A stretch of DNA of 64,000 nucleotides from Candidatus Binatia bacterium (GTDB taxonomy: Bacteria; Desulfobacterota; Binatia; Bin18), in contig JAJEFA010000007.1 in the NCBI GenBank assembly GCA_022820725.1, positions 495,634 through 559,633 of the forward strand. Direction: 5' to 3'. A program made the position numbers and the translations under genes. Positions within the stretch are counted from its first letter, which is position 1. Every line of letters begins with the position of its first letter. A model generated the notes under the pieces. The model did not search any database. It was not told where the DNA came from and saw only the letters and a list, made by a program, of their open reading frames with translations. Positions 25,868 through 33,272 of this stretch are shown here, one piece after another.

Positions 25868-26761
25868 ATGGCCGAACCCATTATCTTAACAACGAGTGTC
25901 GAGGGACTTCCTCCGCCCCGTCGCGGAAAAGTCCGTGATATTTACGAAACCGACGAGCATCTGTTGATCGTGGCAACCGACCGGGTCTCGGCCTTTGATG
26001 TCGTGCTGCACGAAGGCATACCGGGCAAGGGACGGGTCCTGACCCAGGTGTCCCGCTTTTGGTTTGAACGCCTGGCCGACATCGTGCCGCACCATCTCAT
26101 TTCTGTTGACGTGGATACGTTCCCGGCTATTTTTCAGTCTGCCCGTGACAGTCTGGCCGGTCGCTCCATGTTGGTCAAAAAGGCCGAGCCGCTACCGGTC
26201 GAATGCATTGTTCGGGGCTATCTGGCCGGGTCCGGCTGGCAGGAATATCGGGCGAGTGGAACCGTGTGCAGCATTCCGCTACCCCCAGGACTAGAGGAGA
26301 GCGCCCGGTTGCCCGAACCCATCTTTACCCCCTCAACCAAAGCCCCGCAGGGCGAGCACGACGAGAATATTGCCTTTGCGGAAGTCGAACGCCTCATTGG
26401 CACGGACCTGGCCGTCCAGGTGCGGGACCTCAGCCTGGCCCTGTATAAGAACGCCCACGCCTATGCGGAAACCAAGGGCTTCTTCCTGGCGGACACCAAA
26501 TTCGAGTTTGGCCAGTGCGACGGTCAGCTCATTCTTATTGATGAAGCCTTCACCCCGGACTCGTCGCGCTTTTGGCGAAGCGAAATCTATCAGCCCGGCA
26601 AATCTCAGGACAGCTATGACAAACAGATTATTCGGAATTATCTGATTTCCCTGGGCTGGGACCGCAGACCGCCCGCTCCGCATCTGCCGCAGGAGATTAT
26701 CGATCAGGCGGCCTCCCGCTACCAGGAAATCTACGAAAACCTGACTGCTACAGACGGCTAA
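25868..26761 (+). CDS. purC: SAICAR synthetase
   Basis: A 297-residue phosphoribosylaminoimidazole-succinocarboxamide synthase, joining aspartate to CAIR in purine synthesis. It has the RRGKVRDIYET N-terminal motif, VATDRVSAFDVVL, VECIVRGYLAGSGWQEY and the LIDEAFTPDSSRFW C-terminal signature. The roughly 300-residue length is that of the yeast Ade1-like class rather than the shorter E. coli type. ATG 25868 follows gggagagag. It is not accompanied by other purine genes. Confidence 0.95.
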   Translation: MAEPIILTTSVEGLPPPRRGKVRDIYETDEHLLIVATDRVSAFDVVLHEGIPGKGRVLTQVSRFWFERLADIVPHHLISVDVDTFPAIFQSARDSLAGRSMLVKKAEPLPVECIVRGYLAGSGWQEYRASGTVCSIPLPPGLEESARLPEPIFTPSTKAPQGEHDENIAFAEVERLIGTDLAVQVRDLSLALYKNAHAYAETKGFFLADTKFEFGQCDGQLILIDEAFTPDSSRFWRSEIYQPGKSQDSYDKQIIRNYLISLGWDRRPPAPHLPQEIIDQAASRYQEIYENLTATDG

Positions 26762-26777
26762 ACCCACGAGCATAAGC

Positions 26778-27722
26778 ATGGCATCCGGCATCGGCCTCTG
26801 GATCGGTTTCACCCTGATTGTTCTCGTCCTGCTGTTCCTGGACCTGGGGGTTTTTCATCGTGAGGCGCGTGAAGTGTCGCGCAAGGAAGCCGGGATATGG
26901 AGCACCGTCTGGATCGGCCTCGCCCTGGTCTTTAACGCCTGGATTTATTATACCAGCGGCTCGGAGCCGGCCCTGGAATTTCTCGCCGGCTATTTGATCG
27001 AAAAATCACTCAGCGTGGACAACATCTTTGTCTTCTTGCTGATCTTCTCCTATTTTTCCGTTCCCCTGGCCTACCAGCATCGGGTTCTGTTCTGGGGGAT
27101 TCTGGGCGCGCTCATCATGCGTGGGATTTTCATTGCCCTCGGAGCGACGCTGCTACACTATTTTCACTGGATCATCTATCTCTTCGGAGCCTTCCTGATC
27201 TTCACCGGGATCAGGATTGCCTTTTCGGATGAGACCGAATCCGATCCCGAGGATAATCCGGCCATTCGACTCCTGCGGCGGGTGCTGCCGGTCACGGACA
27301 AATACGAAGGCCAACACTTCTTCGTCCGGCATCAGGGGAAGCTTTTTGCCACCCCCCTCTTGGTCGTCCTCGTTTCCATAGAAAGCACGGACCTGGTCTT
27401 TGCGATCGATTCGATTCCGGCCATTTTTGCCGTCACCGACGACCCCTTCATCGTCTACACCTCAAACGTCTTCGCCATTCTGGGTCTGCGCGCCTTGTAT
27501 TTCCTGATTGCCGGCGTGCTCGATCTGTTTGTCTATCTGCGCATCGGCCTGGGCGTGGTGTTGGGCTTTGTTGGTGTCAAAATGCTCCTGGTCGACGTGT
27601 ATCCCATCCCGATTGGTCTCTCCCTGGGTGTGATCGCCCTGGTCCTGACCGTCACGGTCGTCGCCTCGCTGCTCTTTCCGCCCTCCGAGTCGGCCAAGGA
27701 AGATGTTTCCGAGGCGGTGTAG
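26778..27722 (+). CDS. TerC/Alx-family integral membrane protein
   Basis: A 314-residue protein with about nine transmembrane helices. The TerC signature residues are present: FLAGYLIEKSLSVDNIFVFLLIF with acidic residues in the membrane, and VLVSIESTDLVFAIDSIPAIFAVT. Alx/TerC proteins are linked to manganese export at alkaline pH and to tellurite resistance or metallation of exported proteins. No yybP-ykoY-type leader could fit, because purC ends 16 bp upstream. Probably co-transcribed with purC and the following CaiB gene. Confidence 0.9.
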   Translation: MASGIGLWIGFTLIVLVLLFLDLGVFHREAREVSRKEAGIWSTVWIGLALVFNAWIYYTSGSEPALEFLAGYLIEKSLSVDNIFVFLLIFSYFSVPLAYQHRVLFWGILGALIMRGIFIALGATLLHYFHWIIYLFGAFLIFTGIRIAFSDETESDPEDNPAIRLLRRVLPVTDKYEGQHFFVRHQGKLFATPLLVVLVSIESTDLVFAIDSIPAIFAVTDDPFIVYTSNVFAILGLRALYFLIAGVLDLFVYLRIGLGVVLGFVGVKMLLVDVYPIPIGLSLGVIALVLTVTVVASLLFPPSESAKEDVSEAV

Positions 27723-27730
27723 GCTGCCCC

Positions 27731-29032
27731 ATGTCTCCCCCACAAAAAGGCCGGCGCGCGCTCGAAGGTGTTCGTATTCTTGATTTCACCTGGGTGGTCG
27801 CCGGTCCGGTTGCGGTCCGTATCCTGGCCGACCAGGGGGCCGAGGTCATTAAAATCGAGCGGCGCGATACGCTCGATCTGGGGACGCGGCGCGGCGGCTT
27901 TTCCGGCAATCTGCATCGAGGCAAGGAGAGCACGGTCATCAATATGGCCGATCCGCGCGGGATTGAAGTCGCCCAAAAACTCGCGGCCATATCAGACGTC
28001 GTGATCGACAATTTCAGCGCACGGGTCATGCGCAACTGGGGGCTCGACTACGAGAGCCTCAAAAAAATCAAGCCCGATATTATTGCGGTCTCCATGTCCG
28101 GCTTTGGGCATACCGGACCGCACAAGGATTATGTCAGCTATGGGCCAACGCTCCAGGCCTTGTCCGGCTATACGCTCCAGATGCGTCACCCTGGTCACGA
28201 GCCGGCCGGCTGGGGCTATTCGTACGCGGACATGACCGGCGGCTACAGCGGCGCGCTGGCCGTACTGATGGCCCTGTGGCATCGTAAACAAACCGGCCAA
28301 GGACAGTTCGTTGACCTGGCACAGTTTGAGGCGATTTCCAGCCTGGTCGGACCAGGCTTGCTCGACATTTTAAATAATCAGACACCCACAAAGAGGAAGC
28401 GTGTCCTCCATGCACATGAAGATGCGGGACACGTTTCCTCTTTTCAGCCGGTCGGAAATCGTTCCCAGGAGGCCCCGGCGGCTCCACACGGGGTGTATCG
28501 CTGCAAGGGCGACGACCGCTGGTGCGCGATTGCCGTCTTCACCGAAGCAGAATGGCAGAGTCTGTGCCGTGTCTTGGAGCAGCCGGCCTGGACACGCGAG
28601 GCACGCTTTGCCAGCCTTGCCGACCGTCTCCAACATCAAGACGCTTTGGATGCCCATATTGAAGCCTGGACCCAGCGGCATACGGCTGAAGAGGTCATGT
28701 CCCGCCTGCAAGAAGCCGGTATCGCCGCCGGTGTGGTTGCCAACGGGGAGGATCTGGACCGCGACCCCCAACTACGGGCGCGGGACTATTGGGCGCAGTT
28801 GCCGGCCCAGGAAAATGGGAAGACGGAGGAGTTCATACTTGACGGGCCGCCGTTCAAGCTCTCGCAGACGCCAGGCTACGTGGCCGCCCCAGGCCCGTTG
28901 CTGGGCGAGCATACGGAGAGCGTCCTGCGCCGCCTGCTCAACTATTCCGACCAGCAGATCGCTCAACTCAAAGCAGAGCGCGTCATCGCCTCGCATGCAG
29001 AGATCCATGCCGAGCGGACGGTACAGGACTAA
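27731..29032 (+). CDS. CaiB/BaiF class III CoA-transferase (copy 3) with a palindromic insertion
   Basis: A 433-residue family III CoA-transferase. It starts LEGVRILDFTWVVAGPVAVRILADQGAEVIKIE, has DNFSARVMRNWGLDYESLK and SMSGFGHTGPHKDYVSYGP, the acidic residue region of this subfamily. Residues 221-238 are encoded by a palindromic element (28390-28443); they fall between LLDILNNQTP and the substrate-side loop APHGVYRCKGDDRWCAI, where homologues usually have a short variable stretch. The enzyme is therefore longer than the other copies (398-404). Activity may be intact since the insertion sits in a variable loop. Confidence 0.88.
   Translation: MSPPQKGRRALEGVRILDFTWVVAGPVAVRILADQGAEVIKIERRDTLDLGTRRGGFSGNLHRGKESTVINMADPRGIEVAQKLAAISDVVIDNFSARVMRNWGLDYESLKKIKPDIIAVSMSGFGHTGPHKDYVSYGPTLQALSGYTLQMRHPGHEPAGWGYSYADMTGGYSGALAVLMALWHRKQTGQGQFVDLAQFEAISSLVGPGLLDILNNQTPTKRKRVLHAHEDAGHVSSFQPVGNRSQEAPAAPHGVYRCKGDDRWCAIAVFTEAEWQSLCRVLEQPAWTREARFASLADRLQHQDALDAHIEAWTQRHTAEEVMSRLQEAGIAAGVVANGEDLDRDPQLRARDYWAQLPAQENGKTEEFILDGPPFKLSQTPGYVAAPGPLLGEHTESVLRRLLNYSDQQIAQLKAERVIASHAEIHAERTVQD
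28390..28443 (+). repeat. Palindromic element, copy C (inside a CaiB gene)
   Basis: Arm AAAGAGGAAGCGTGTCC (28390-28406) pairs with GGACACGTTTCCTCTTT (28427-28443) with one G-T mismatch; the loop is 20 nt. The loop starts tcca and ends atgcg as in copies D and E. Translated in the same phase as copy B (KRKRV ... GHVSSF). Confidence 0.9.
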
Positions 29033-29041
29033 GGAGACATT

Positions 29042-29860
29042 ATGCCGTTTGCCTCAGTTAATGGGATTGAACTGTATTATGAAACCCACGGAACGGGCCC
29101 GGCCCTGGTATTAGCCCACGGCGGAGGAGGGAGTCATCTCAGTTGGTGGCAGCAAGTTCCGGCACTCTCCAAAACGTATCAAGTGGTAACCTTCGATCAT
29201 CGGAGCTTCGGCTATTCCCGCGATGTGCCCAACGGCCCGGGCCCGCGGGCGTTTGTTGAGGATTTGACCGGATTACTGGATCATCTTGGGATTCAGAGCG
29301 CGGCACTTGTCGGGCAATCCATGGGCGGCTGGACGGTATGCGGCTTTGCCGCTGCCTGTCCCGAACGTACCAGCGCGCTTATTTTGTGCGACACCACCGC
29401 CGGGATTGAAACGCCGGAGATCGATCAAACGCGCGCCAGCCTGCGTGAACGCGCGCAGGGCAATCTGGCCCAGCTGCTCACCAGCGCATACGCCCTGTCT
29501 TTTCCTGAGCGGGAACCAGCGCTGTGTTTTCTCTACCAACAGATTTCAGCCCTGAATCAGCATATCTCTCCCAATCTCGTTTCAACGCTGATGAGCCTGC
29601 ACACCAACGTCACGCCCATTGTTGAGCACAATATTCCCACCTTGCTTGTGGTTGGAGAAGAAGACGTACTGGCTCCACCACCCGCCATGCAAAGCATTAC
29701 GACCCGCATTCCGCAGGCACGCTTTGTGACCGTCCCCAAGGCCGGCCATTCCGCGTATTTTGAGCAACCAGCGGTTTTTAACCGCTTGGTGGATGAGTTT
29801 GTGCAAGAACACCGGCCGTTGCAACCCGCAGGCACTGAAGTCGTCTACGTTGATTCGTAG
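29042..29860 (+). CDS. Alpha/beta hydrolase
   Basis: A 272-residue alpha/beta hydrolase: LAHGGGGSHLSWW oxyanion loop, nucleophile elbow VGQSMGGW (Ser93), then an acidic residue in VVGEEDVLAPP and the catalytic His in KAGHSAYFEQP. It resembles 3-oxoadipate enol-lactonase-like and C-C bond hydrolases. A perfect aaggag precedes ATG 29042, 9 bp after the CaiB gene, so the two are likely one operon acting on related acyl substrates. The exact substrate is unknown. Confidence 0.87.
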   Translation: MPFASVNGIELYYETHGTGPALVLAHGGGGSHLSWWQQVPALSKTYQVVTFDHRSFGYSRDVPNGPGPRAFVEDLTGLLDHLGIQSAALVGQSMGGWTVCGFAAACPERTSALILCDTTAGIETPEIDQTRASLRERAQGNLAQLLTSAYALSFPEREPALCFLYQQISALNQHISPNLVSTLMSLHTNVTPIVEHNIPTLLVVGEEDVLAPPPAMQSITTRIPQARFVTVPKAGHSAYFEQPAVFNRLVDEFVQEHRPLQPAGTEVVYVDS

Positions 29861-29877
29861 GCTAAAACGGACGGATT

Positions 29878-30909
29878 TCAGGTCCCCGACAACTCCCAAT
29901 GGCGCTGCTGTACGGCCCGGACGTTGGGGAGCAGGCCCTGACGTTCATAGGCGGTGACCGGCTGGTCGAGCCGGGTACCGTCCATTTCGTCCAGAACGTG
30001 GATCACTGAGGTTTCCAACCCTTCCAGATCGTAGCCGCCTTCGAGAATGGCGGCACAGCGGCCCTGGGCCTGATCCCGCGCCACGCGCAAGAGAATCCGG
30101 GCCAGGGCGGTAAAGCCCTCTGCCGTGACGGTCAGACCACCGAGGGGGTCGCGGGCGTGGGCGTCAAAGCCGGCGGAGATCAACACGAACTCGGGCTGAA
30201 ACTGCCGACAAATGGGATCGATCACTTCTTCAAAGAGCGGCACAATAGCGGCATCTCCCCAGCCGGCGCTGAGCGGCAGGTTGACGGTATAGCCCTCGCC
30301 GCTGCCTTGGCCGGCTTCTTCGGCGGCCCCCGTGCCGGGGTAGTACGGGTATTGATGGGTCGAGACGTACAACACACCAGAGTCATCGTAGAAACTGTGC
30401 TGGGAGCCATTGCCATGATGCAGGTCCCAATCCATCACCAGAATCCGGCTCAGCCCAAAGCGTTCCCGCAGATATTGCGCCCCAACAGCAACGCTGTTGA
30501 ACAGACAAAAACCCATGGCCCGGTTGCGTTCGGCATGATGTCCGGGCGGTCGCACCAAGGCGAAGCCGTTATCCACCTCGTGCTCCATGACTGCGTCCAG
30601 AATGGTCAACAGCCCACCGGTGGCGAGGAGGGCCGTCTCGTACGACTGCGCGGACACCCGCGTATCCGCGTCAAAGGCCGCGGCTTCGAGACCGGCAGAG
30701 GCAGCGACCTGACCAATCAGGCTGGTGTCGTGGACCAAAGCGATCTCCTCATGCGTTGCCCGTCTGGGCTCAAACCGTTTCAACCCGTCGCGCTCATAGG
30801 ACGCGAAGCGGCTGAGTAGGGTACCGATCCGCTCCGCCCGTTCCGGATGACCCGGACCTGGGTTGTGGTCCTGATAACGTGTATCCAACACGATGCCTGT
30901 CTGTAACAT
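29878..30909 (-). CDS. Histone deacetylase family (acetoin-utilization/APAH-like) deacetylase
   Basis: A 343-residue zinc hydrolase of the arginase/deacetylase fold. It shows RPPGHHAERNRAMGFCLFN, DWDLHHGNGSQ (metal ligands Asp and His), and SAGFDAHARDPLGG. This is the class II HDAC-like branch in bacteria, which removes acetyl groups from polyamines or proteins such as acetyl-CoA synthetase. The start follows aaggag. It is divergent from tatA, with a palindromic element in the gap. Confidence 0.9.
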   Translation of the reverse strand: MLQTGIVLDTRYQDHNPGPGHPERAERIGTLLSRFASYERDGLKRFEPRRATHEEIALVHDTSLIGQVAASAGLEAAAFDADTRVSAQSYETALLATGGLLTILDAVMEHEVDNGFALVRPPGHHAERNRAMGFCLFNSVAVGAQYLRERFGLSRILVMDWDLHHGNGSQHSFYDDSGVLYVSTHQYPYYPGTGAAEEAGQGSGEGYTVNLPLSAGWGDAAIVPLFEEVIDPICRQFQPEFVLISAGFDAHARDPLGGLTVTAEGFTALARILLRVARDQAQGRCAAILEGGYDLEGLETSVIHVLDEMDGTRLDQPVTAYERQGLLPNVRAVQQRHWELSGT

Positions 30910-30991
30910 TGATCGCTCCTTACCGGTCCGGGAGAGTGTTCCCCGATCGTGCCCTGGCCATAACTTGCGCCGGTTTTTCGATTATACTACG

Positions 30992-31043
30992 AAGAGTAAA
31001 CGTGTCCTCCACTAGACATACAATGCTGGACACGTTTACTCTT
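30992..31043 (+). repeat. Palindromic element, copy D (upstream of tatA)
   Basis: Perfect 16-bp arms AAGAGTAAACGTGTCC (30992-31007) and GGACACGTTTACTCTT (31028-31043) around a 20-nt loop. It ends 20 bp before the tatA ATG, just ahead of the gagagg ribosome site, and would form a strong hairpin in the tatA leader. It is intergenic, so this copy is not translated. Confidence 0.92.
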
Positions 31044-31063
31044 TTGTAACCCGAGAGGCAAAT

Positions 31064-31366
31064 ATGTTTGGAATCGGGATGCCGGAATTGGTGGTGATTC
31101 TGGTCGTGGCGCTGATCGTCCTCGGCCCAAAGCGCCTGCCCGAAGCGGCCCGCGGTTTGGGCAAGGCCTTTGCCGAATTGCGCCGGGCAACGAGCGGGGT
31201 CACCGAAGAGCTTGATAACGCCCAGATCATGCTGGACGAAGAAGTGCGGGCCGCCGAACGCAACGCACAGACGAGCTCCACGGCTCTGCCGACCGCTGCC
31301 TCTTCCGACTCGCCCCAATCTTCGGACACGCCGGAAAAGAAAGCAGGCACCGGAGGGGACAACTAG
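31064..31366 (+). CDS. tatA: Sec-independent (Tat) translocase subunit, TatA/TatB type
   Basis: A 100-residue protein with one N-terminal transmembrane helix ([22 protein letters not shown]), an amphipathic helix ([18 protein letters not shown]) and a Ser/Ala-rich acidic tail. It exports folded proteins with twin-arginine signals. TatA and TatB cannot be separated with certainty; the [14 protein letters not shown] segment is shared, and only one such gene precedes tatC here. Ribosome site gagagg. It ends 3 bp before tatC. Confidence 0.88.
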   Translation: MFGIGMPELVVILVVALIVLGPKRLPEAARGLGKAFAELRRATSGVTEELDNAQIMLDEEVRAAERNAQTSSTALPTAASSDSPQSSDTPEKKAGTGGDN

Positions 31367-31369
31367 GAC

Positions 31370-32137
31370 ATGGTCTATGACGACCGGTCCATGCCGCTCA
31401 CCGGCCATCTGGATGAGCTGCGCAGCCGCCTCATTCGATCTTTGCTCGCTGTTTTCATTGTCTTCCTGCCGGCCTATTTCTTTGCCAACGTGCTGTTTGA
31501 TTTTCTCGCTCAGCCCCTGCATCACATTACGACCGATCCCCATTCCCTGATTGGCACCAGCCCGACCGAGGCATTCTTTACGAAACTCAAGGTCGCCTTT
31601 ATTGCCGCGCTCTTTGGCGCCAGTCCGGCCATTTTCTACCAGCTCTGGCAGTTTGTTGCGCCGGGCCTCTACCCGCAGGAACGCCGCTACGTCTGGCCGT
31701 TTGTCATATTCTGTTCATTTTTTTTCGTGCTGGGGGCCGGCTTTTGTTATACCGTTGTCCTGCCGATTGCGTATGCGTTTTTTCTGGGAGAGTTCCGCAG
31801 CATCGGGGTGCAGGCCACCTTAAAGATCAGCGAATATCTAACCTTTACGGCCAGAACGCTGCTCGCCTTTGGGGTCACGTTTGAACTGCCCGTCTTCGCC
31901 TTTTTCTTTGCCCGTGTGGGGCTCATCACCCACCATACCCTCATCGGCGCATTCCGTTACGCTGCGGTCGGCGTCTTTATCCTGGCCGCCATCCTCACCC
32001 CACCCGACGCCATCTCCCAAATGCTCCTCGCCGGCCCGCTGCTCCTGCTGTATGTGCTCAGCATCGGGGTGGCCTATGTGTTTGGGAAGAAAGAAGAGGC
32101 AAGTGAGGGGGCAGAGATGGAAGAGCCGGACGAGTAG
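31370..32137 (+). CDS. tatC: Tat translocase subunit TatC
   Basis: A 255-residue polytopic protein with six transmembrane helices. The N-terminal MPLTGHLDELRSRLIRSLLA motif binds the twin-arginine signal peptide, and FFTKLKVAFIAALFGASPAIFYQLWQFVAPGLYPQERR is the conserved core. It forms the receptor complex with the TatB-like subunit encoded just upstream. Good length, no damage. The extra acidic tail (EEASEGAEMEEPDE) is unremarkable. Confidence 0.95.
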   Translation: MVYDDRSMPLTGHLDELRSRLIRSLLAVFIVFLPAYFFANVLFDFLAQPLHHITTDPHSLIGTSPTEAFFTKLKVAFIAALFGASPAIFYQLWQFVAPGLYPQERRYVWPFVIFCSFFFVLGAGFCYTVVLPIAYAFFLGEFRSIGVQATLKISEYLTFTARTLLAFGVTFELPVFAFFFARVGLITHHTLIGAFRYAAVGVFILAAILTPPDAISQMLLAGPLLLLYVLSIGVAYVFGKKEEASEGAEMEEPDE

Positions 32138-32147
32138 GGGAAAAGCC

Positions 32148-32489
32148 ATGAGTACAGACATCAAAGTGACGCCTTCAAGCGGAAATGTTTTCGCTGATCT
32201 CAATCTGCCAAATCCAGAGGAGTGCTTAGTCAAAGCGACCATCGCCTTGAGCATTGGAGAGCTGATTGAGAAACGGGGCCTCACCCAAGAGGGAGCGGGG
32301 GCTATTCTTGGGTTGCCACAATTGAGTGTCTCGAACCTGGTTCGAGGCAAACTAGATAAGTTCACAATCGACCGGCTGCTCCGCTACATGCGGAAGCTCG
32401 ACTACGACGTCACTATCAGTTTTAAGCCCAAGCCCAAATCCCGCGATGAGGCCACAATACATGTCAAGGGAGCACCTCTGCCAGCCTAG
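32148..32489 (+). CDS. HTH_37-type XRE regulator (orphan antitoxin-like)
   Basis: A 113-residue protein with a helix-turn-helix in the centre (IGELIEKRGLTQEGAGAILGLPQLSVSNLVRGKLDKFTIDRLLRYM, about 35-82), the HTH_37/HigA-2 type. It begins SSGNVFADLNLPNPEE, a leader shared with the gene at 36549-36902. These proteins are usually the antitoxin half of a HigBA-like pair, but the preceding gene is tatC and no toxin is seen. A chromosomal regulator or an orphan antitoxin is most likely. ATG 32148 follows gggg-aaaa weakly; the longer frame overlapping tatC is not real. Confidence 0.78.
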   Translation: MSTDIKVTPSSGNVFADLNLPNPEECLVKATIALSIGELIEKRGLTQEGAGAILGLPQLSVSNLVRGKLDKFTIDRLLRYMRKLDYDVTISFKPKPKSRDEATIHVKGAPLPA

Positions 32490-32611
32490 CTCCCCTCCTT
32501 GAAATTATTGCCCAAGCTCAACCAAACCACGGAAGAGAAAGCCCTTTGGAACCTCCTAGTTTACTGTACTAAGAGTTGACATTTCCTTCCCTCTTGGGCA
32601 TCTTTACGCCC

Positions 32612-32744
32612 ATCTACATCAGGCGCAGAACCCGCTGAGTCGGGTCGCCTGCTCAATACAATAACCGCACCACAGCGTGGGAGTAGCCACCCACGCTGTG
32701 GTGAATACGCAGGACTCACTCCATTTCCGTGCTGTGATGTAGAT
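32612..32744. repeat. 133-bp structure with inverted ends and an internal hairpin
   Basis: Ends ATCTACATCA (32612-32621) and TGATGTAGAT (32735-32744) are perfect 10-bp inverted repeats. Inside lies a very strong hairpin, CACCACAGCGTGGG (32668-32681) pairing exactly with 32690-32703 over an 8-nt loop. A second, GGCG-CCCG / CGGG-CGCC fold sits just before it. No T-run follows, so it is not a normal terminator. It may be a small mobile element or a structured RNA. Confidence 0.65.
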
Positions 32745-32805
32745 ACGGCCCGGCACCTCGTGCCACGGCTGAACCGCTCTGTCATAGGAGAAGAGAGATG
32801 TACCG

Positions 32806-33169
32806 TATCATTCGGTAGTGTCTCAGTTTGCCATGTGTTCTTCTCCGCGTTCGGGCCGCCCTGCCCTCTCGTCTCAGGGCCTGCGGTGACCGGGCCGTCT
32901 TGCTCCCCCCTGACGCCCCTCGGCCGGGGGCCAAGCCGGAGCGGGACCACCCCCCCTCATAATTTTACTCCCCTCTTATCATTTCCTCATAAATTACTAG
33001 GGACAACCGGTCGGGAGCCGTGTTAGGGAGCGAACAGCCTACCGGGCCCGCGTCCGCGCGGTGTCCGGAAGCCGAGAGGAGAACACGGTGGCTGAGAGAG
33101 CTCGGGAGAGGGCGGACAGCCCCGCTTTTCCTGGTCAGCAGTTTCAAAGTGAGACACTACCTATCATTC
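32806..33169. mobile_element. 348-bp MITE-like element with 8-bp target duplication
   Basis: Terminal inverted repeats GGTAGTGTCTCAGTTT (32814-32829) and AAAGTGAGACACTACC (33146-33161) match at 15 of 16 positions. They are flanked on both sides by the direct repeat TATCATTC (32806-32813 and 33162-33169), the mark of a transposition event. The 348-bp interior is GC-rich with C-runs and has no transposase frame. So it is a non-autonomous element that some transposase must have moved. I cannot name the family; 8-bp duplications occur in several IS families. Confidence 0.85.
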
Positions 33170-33272
33170 CCATCAATAGAGAGCGGAGTGACGCAGAAGC
33201 TCGTACTACCCACCTATGGTGACTTGGTTCTGACGTTTGATGAACTGGCACAGGATAACAGGAGGACTCCTG

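Larger units (their letters stand above)
32490..33272. other. Repeat-rich non-coding region in front of the metzincin gene
   Basis: About 780 bp without a supported gene. It contains, in order, a 133-bp structure bounded by 10-bp inverted repeats (32612-32744) and a 348-bp element with terminal inverted repeats and target duplication (32814-33161). Open frames here are short and have no recognisable protein features. Confidence 0.7.

Noticed and set aside
30992..31043. Palindromic elements read as rho-independent terminators
   Set aside because: Three copies lie inside open genes, the T-run after the stem is short, and arm sequence is conserved beyond what a terminator needs.
31869..32147. 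Upstream extension of the HTH gene into tatC
   Set aside because: The extra residues are a tatC shadow; ATG 32148 starts the family-type leader.
32668..32703. The 14-bp hairpin as a terminator of the HTH gene
   Set aside because: It is 180 bp after the stop and lacks a T-run on either strand.
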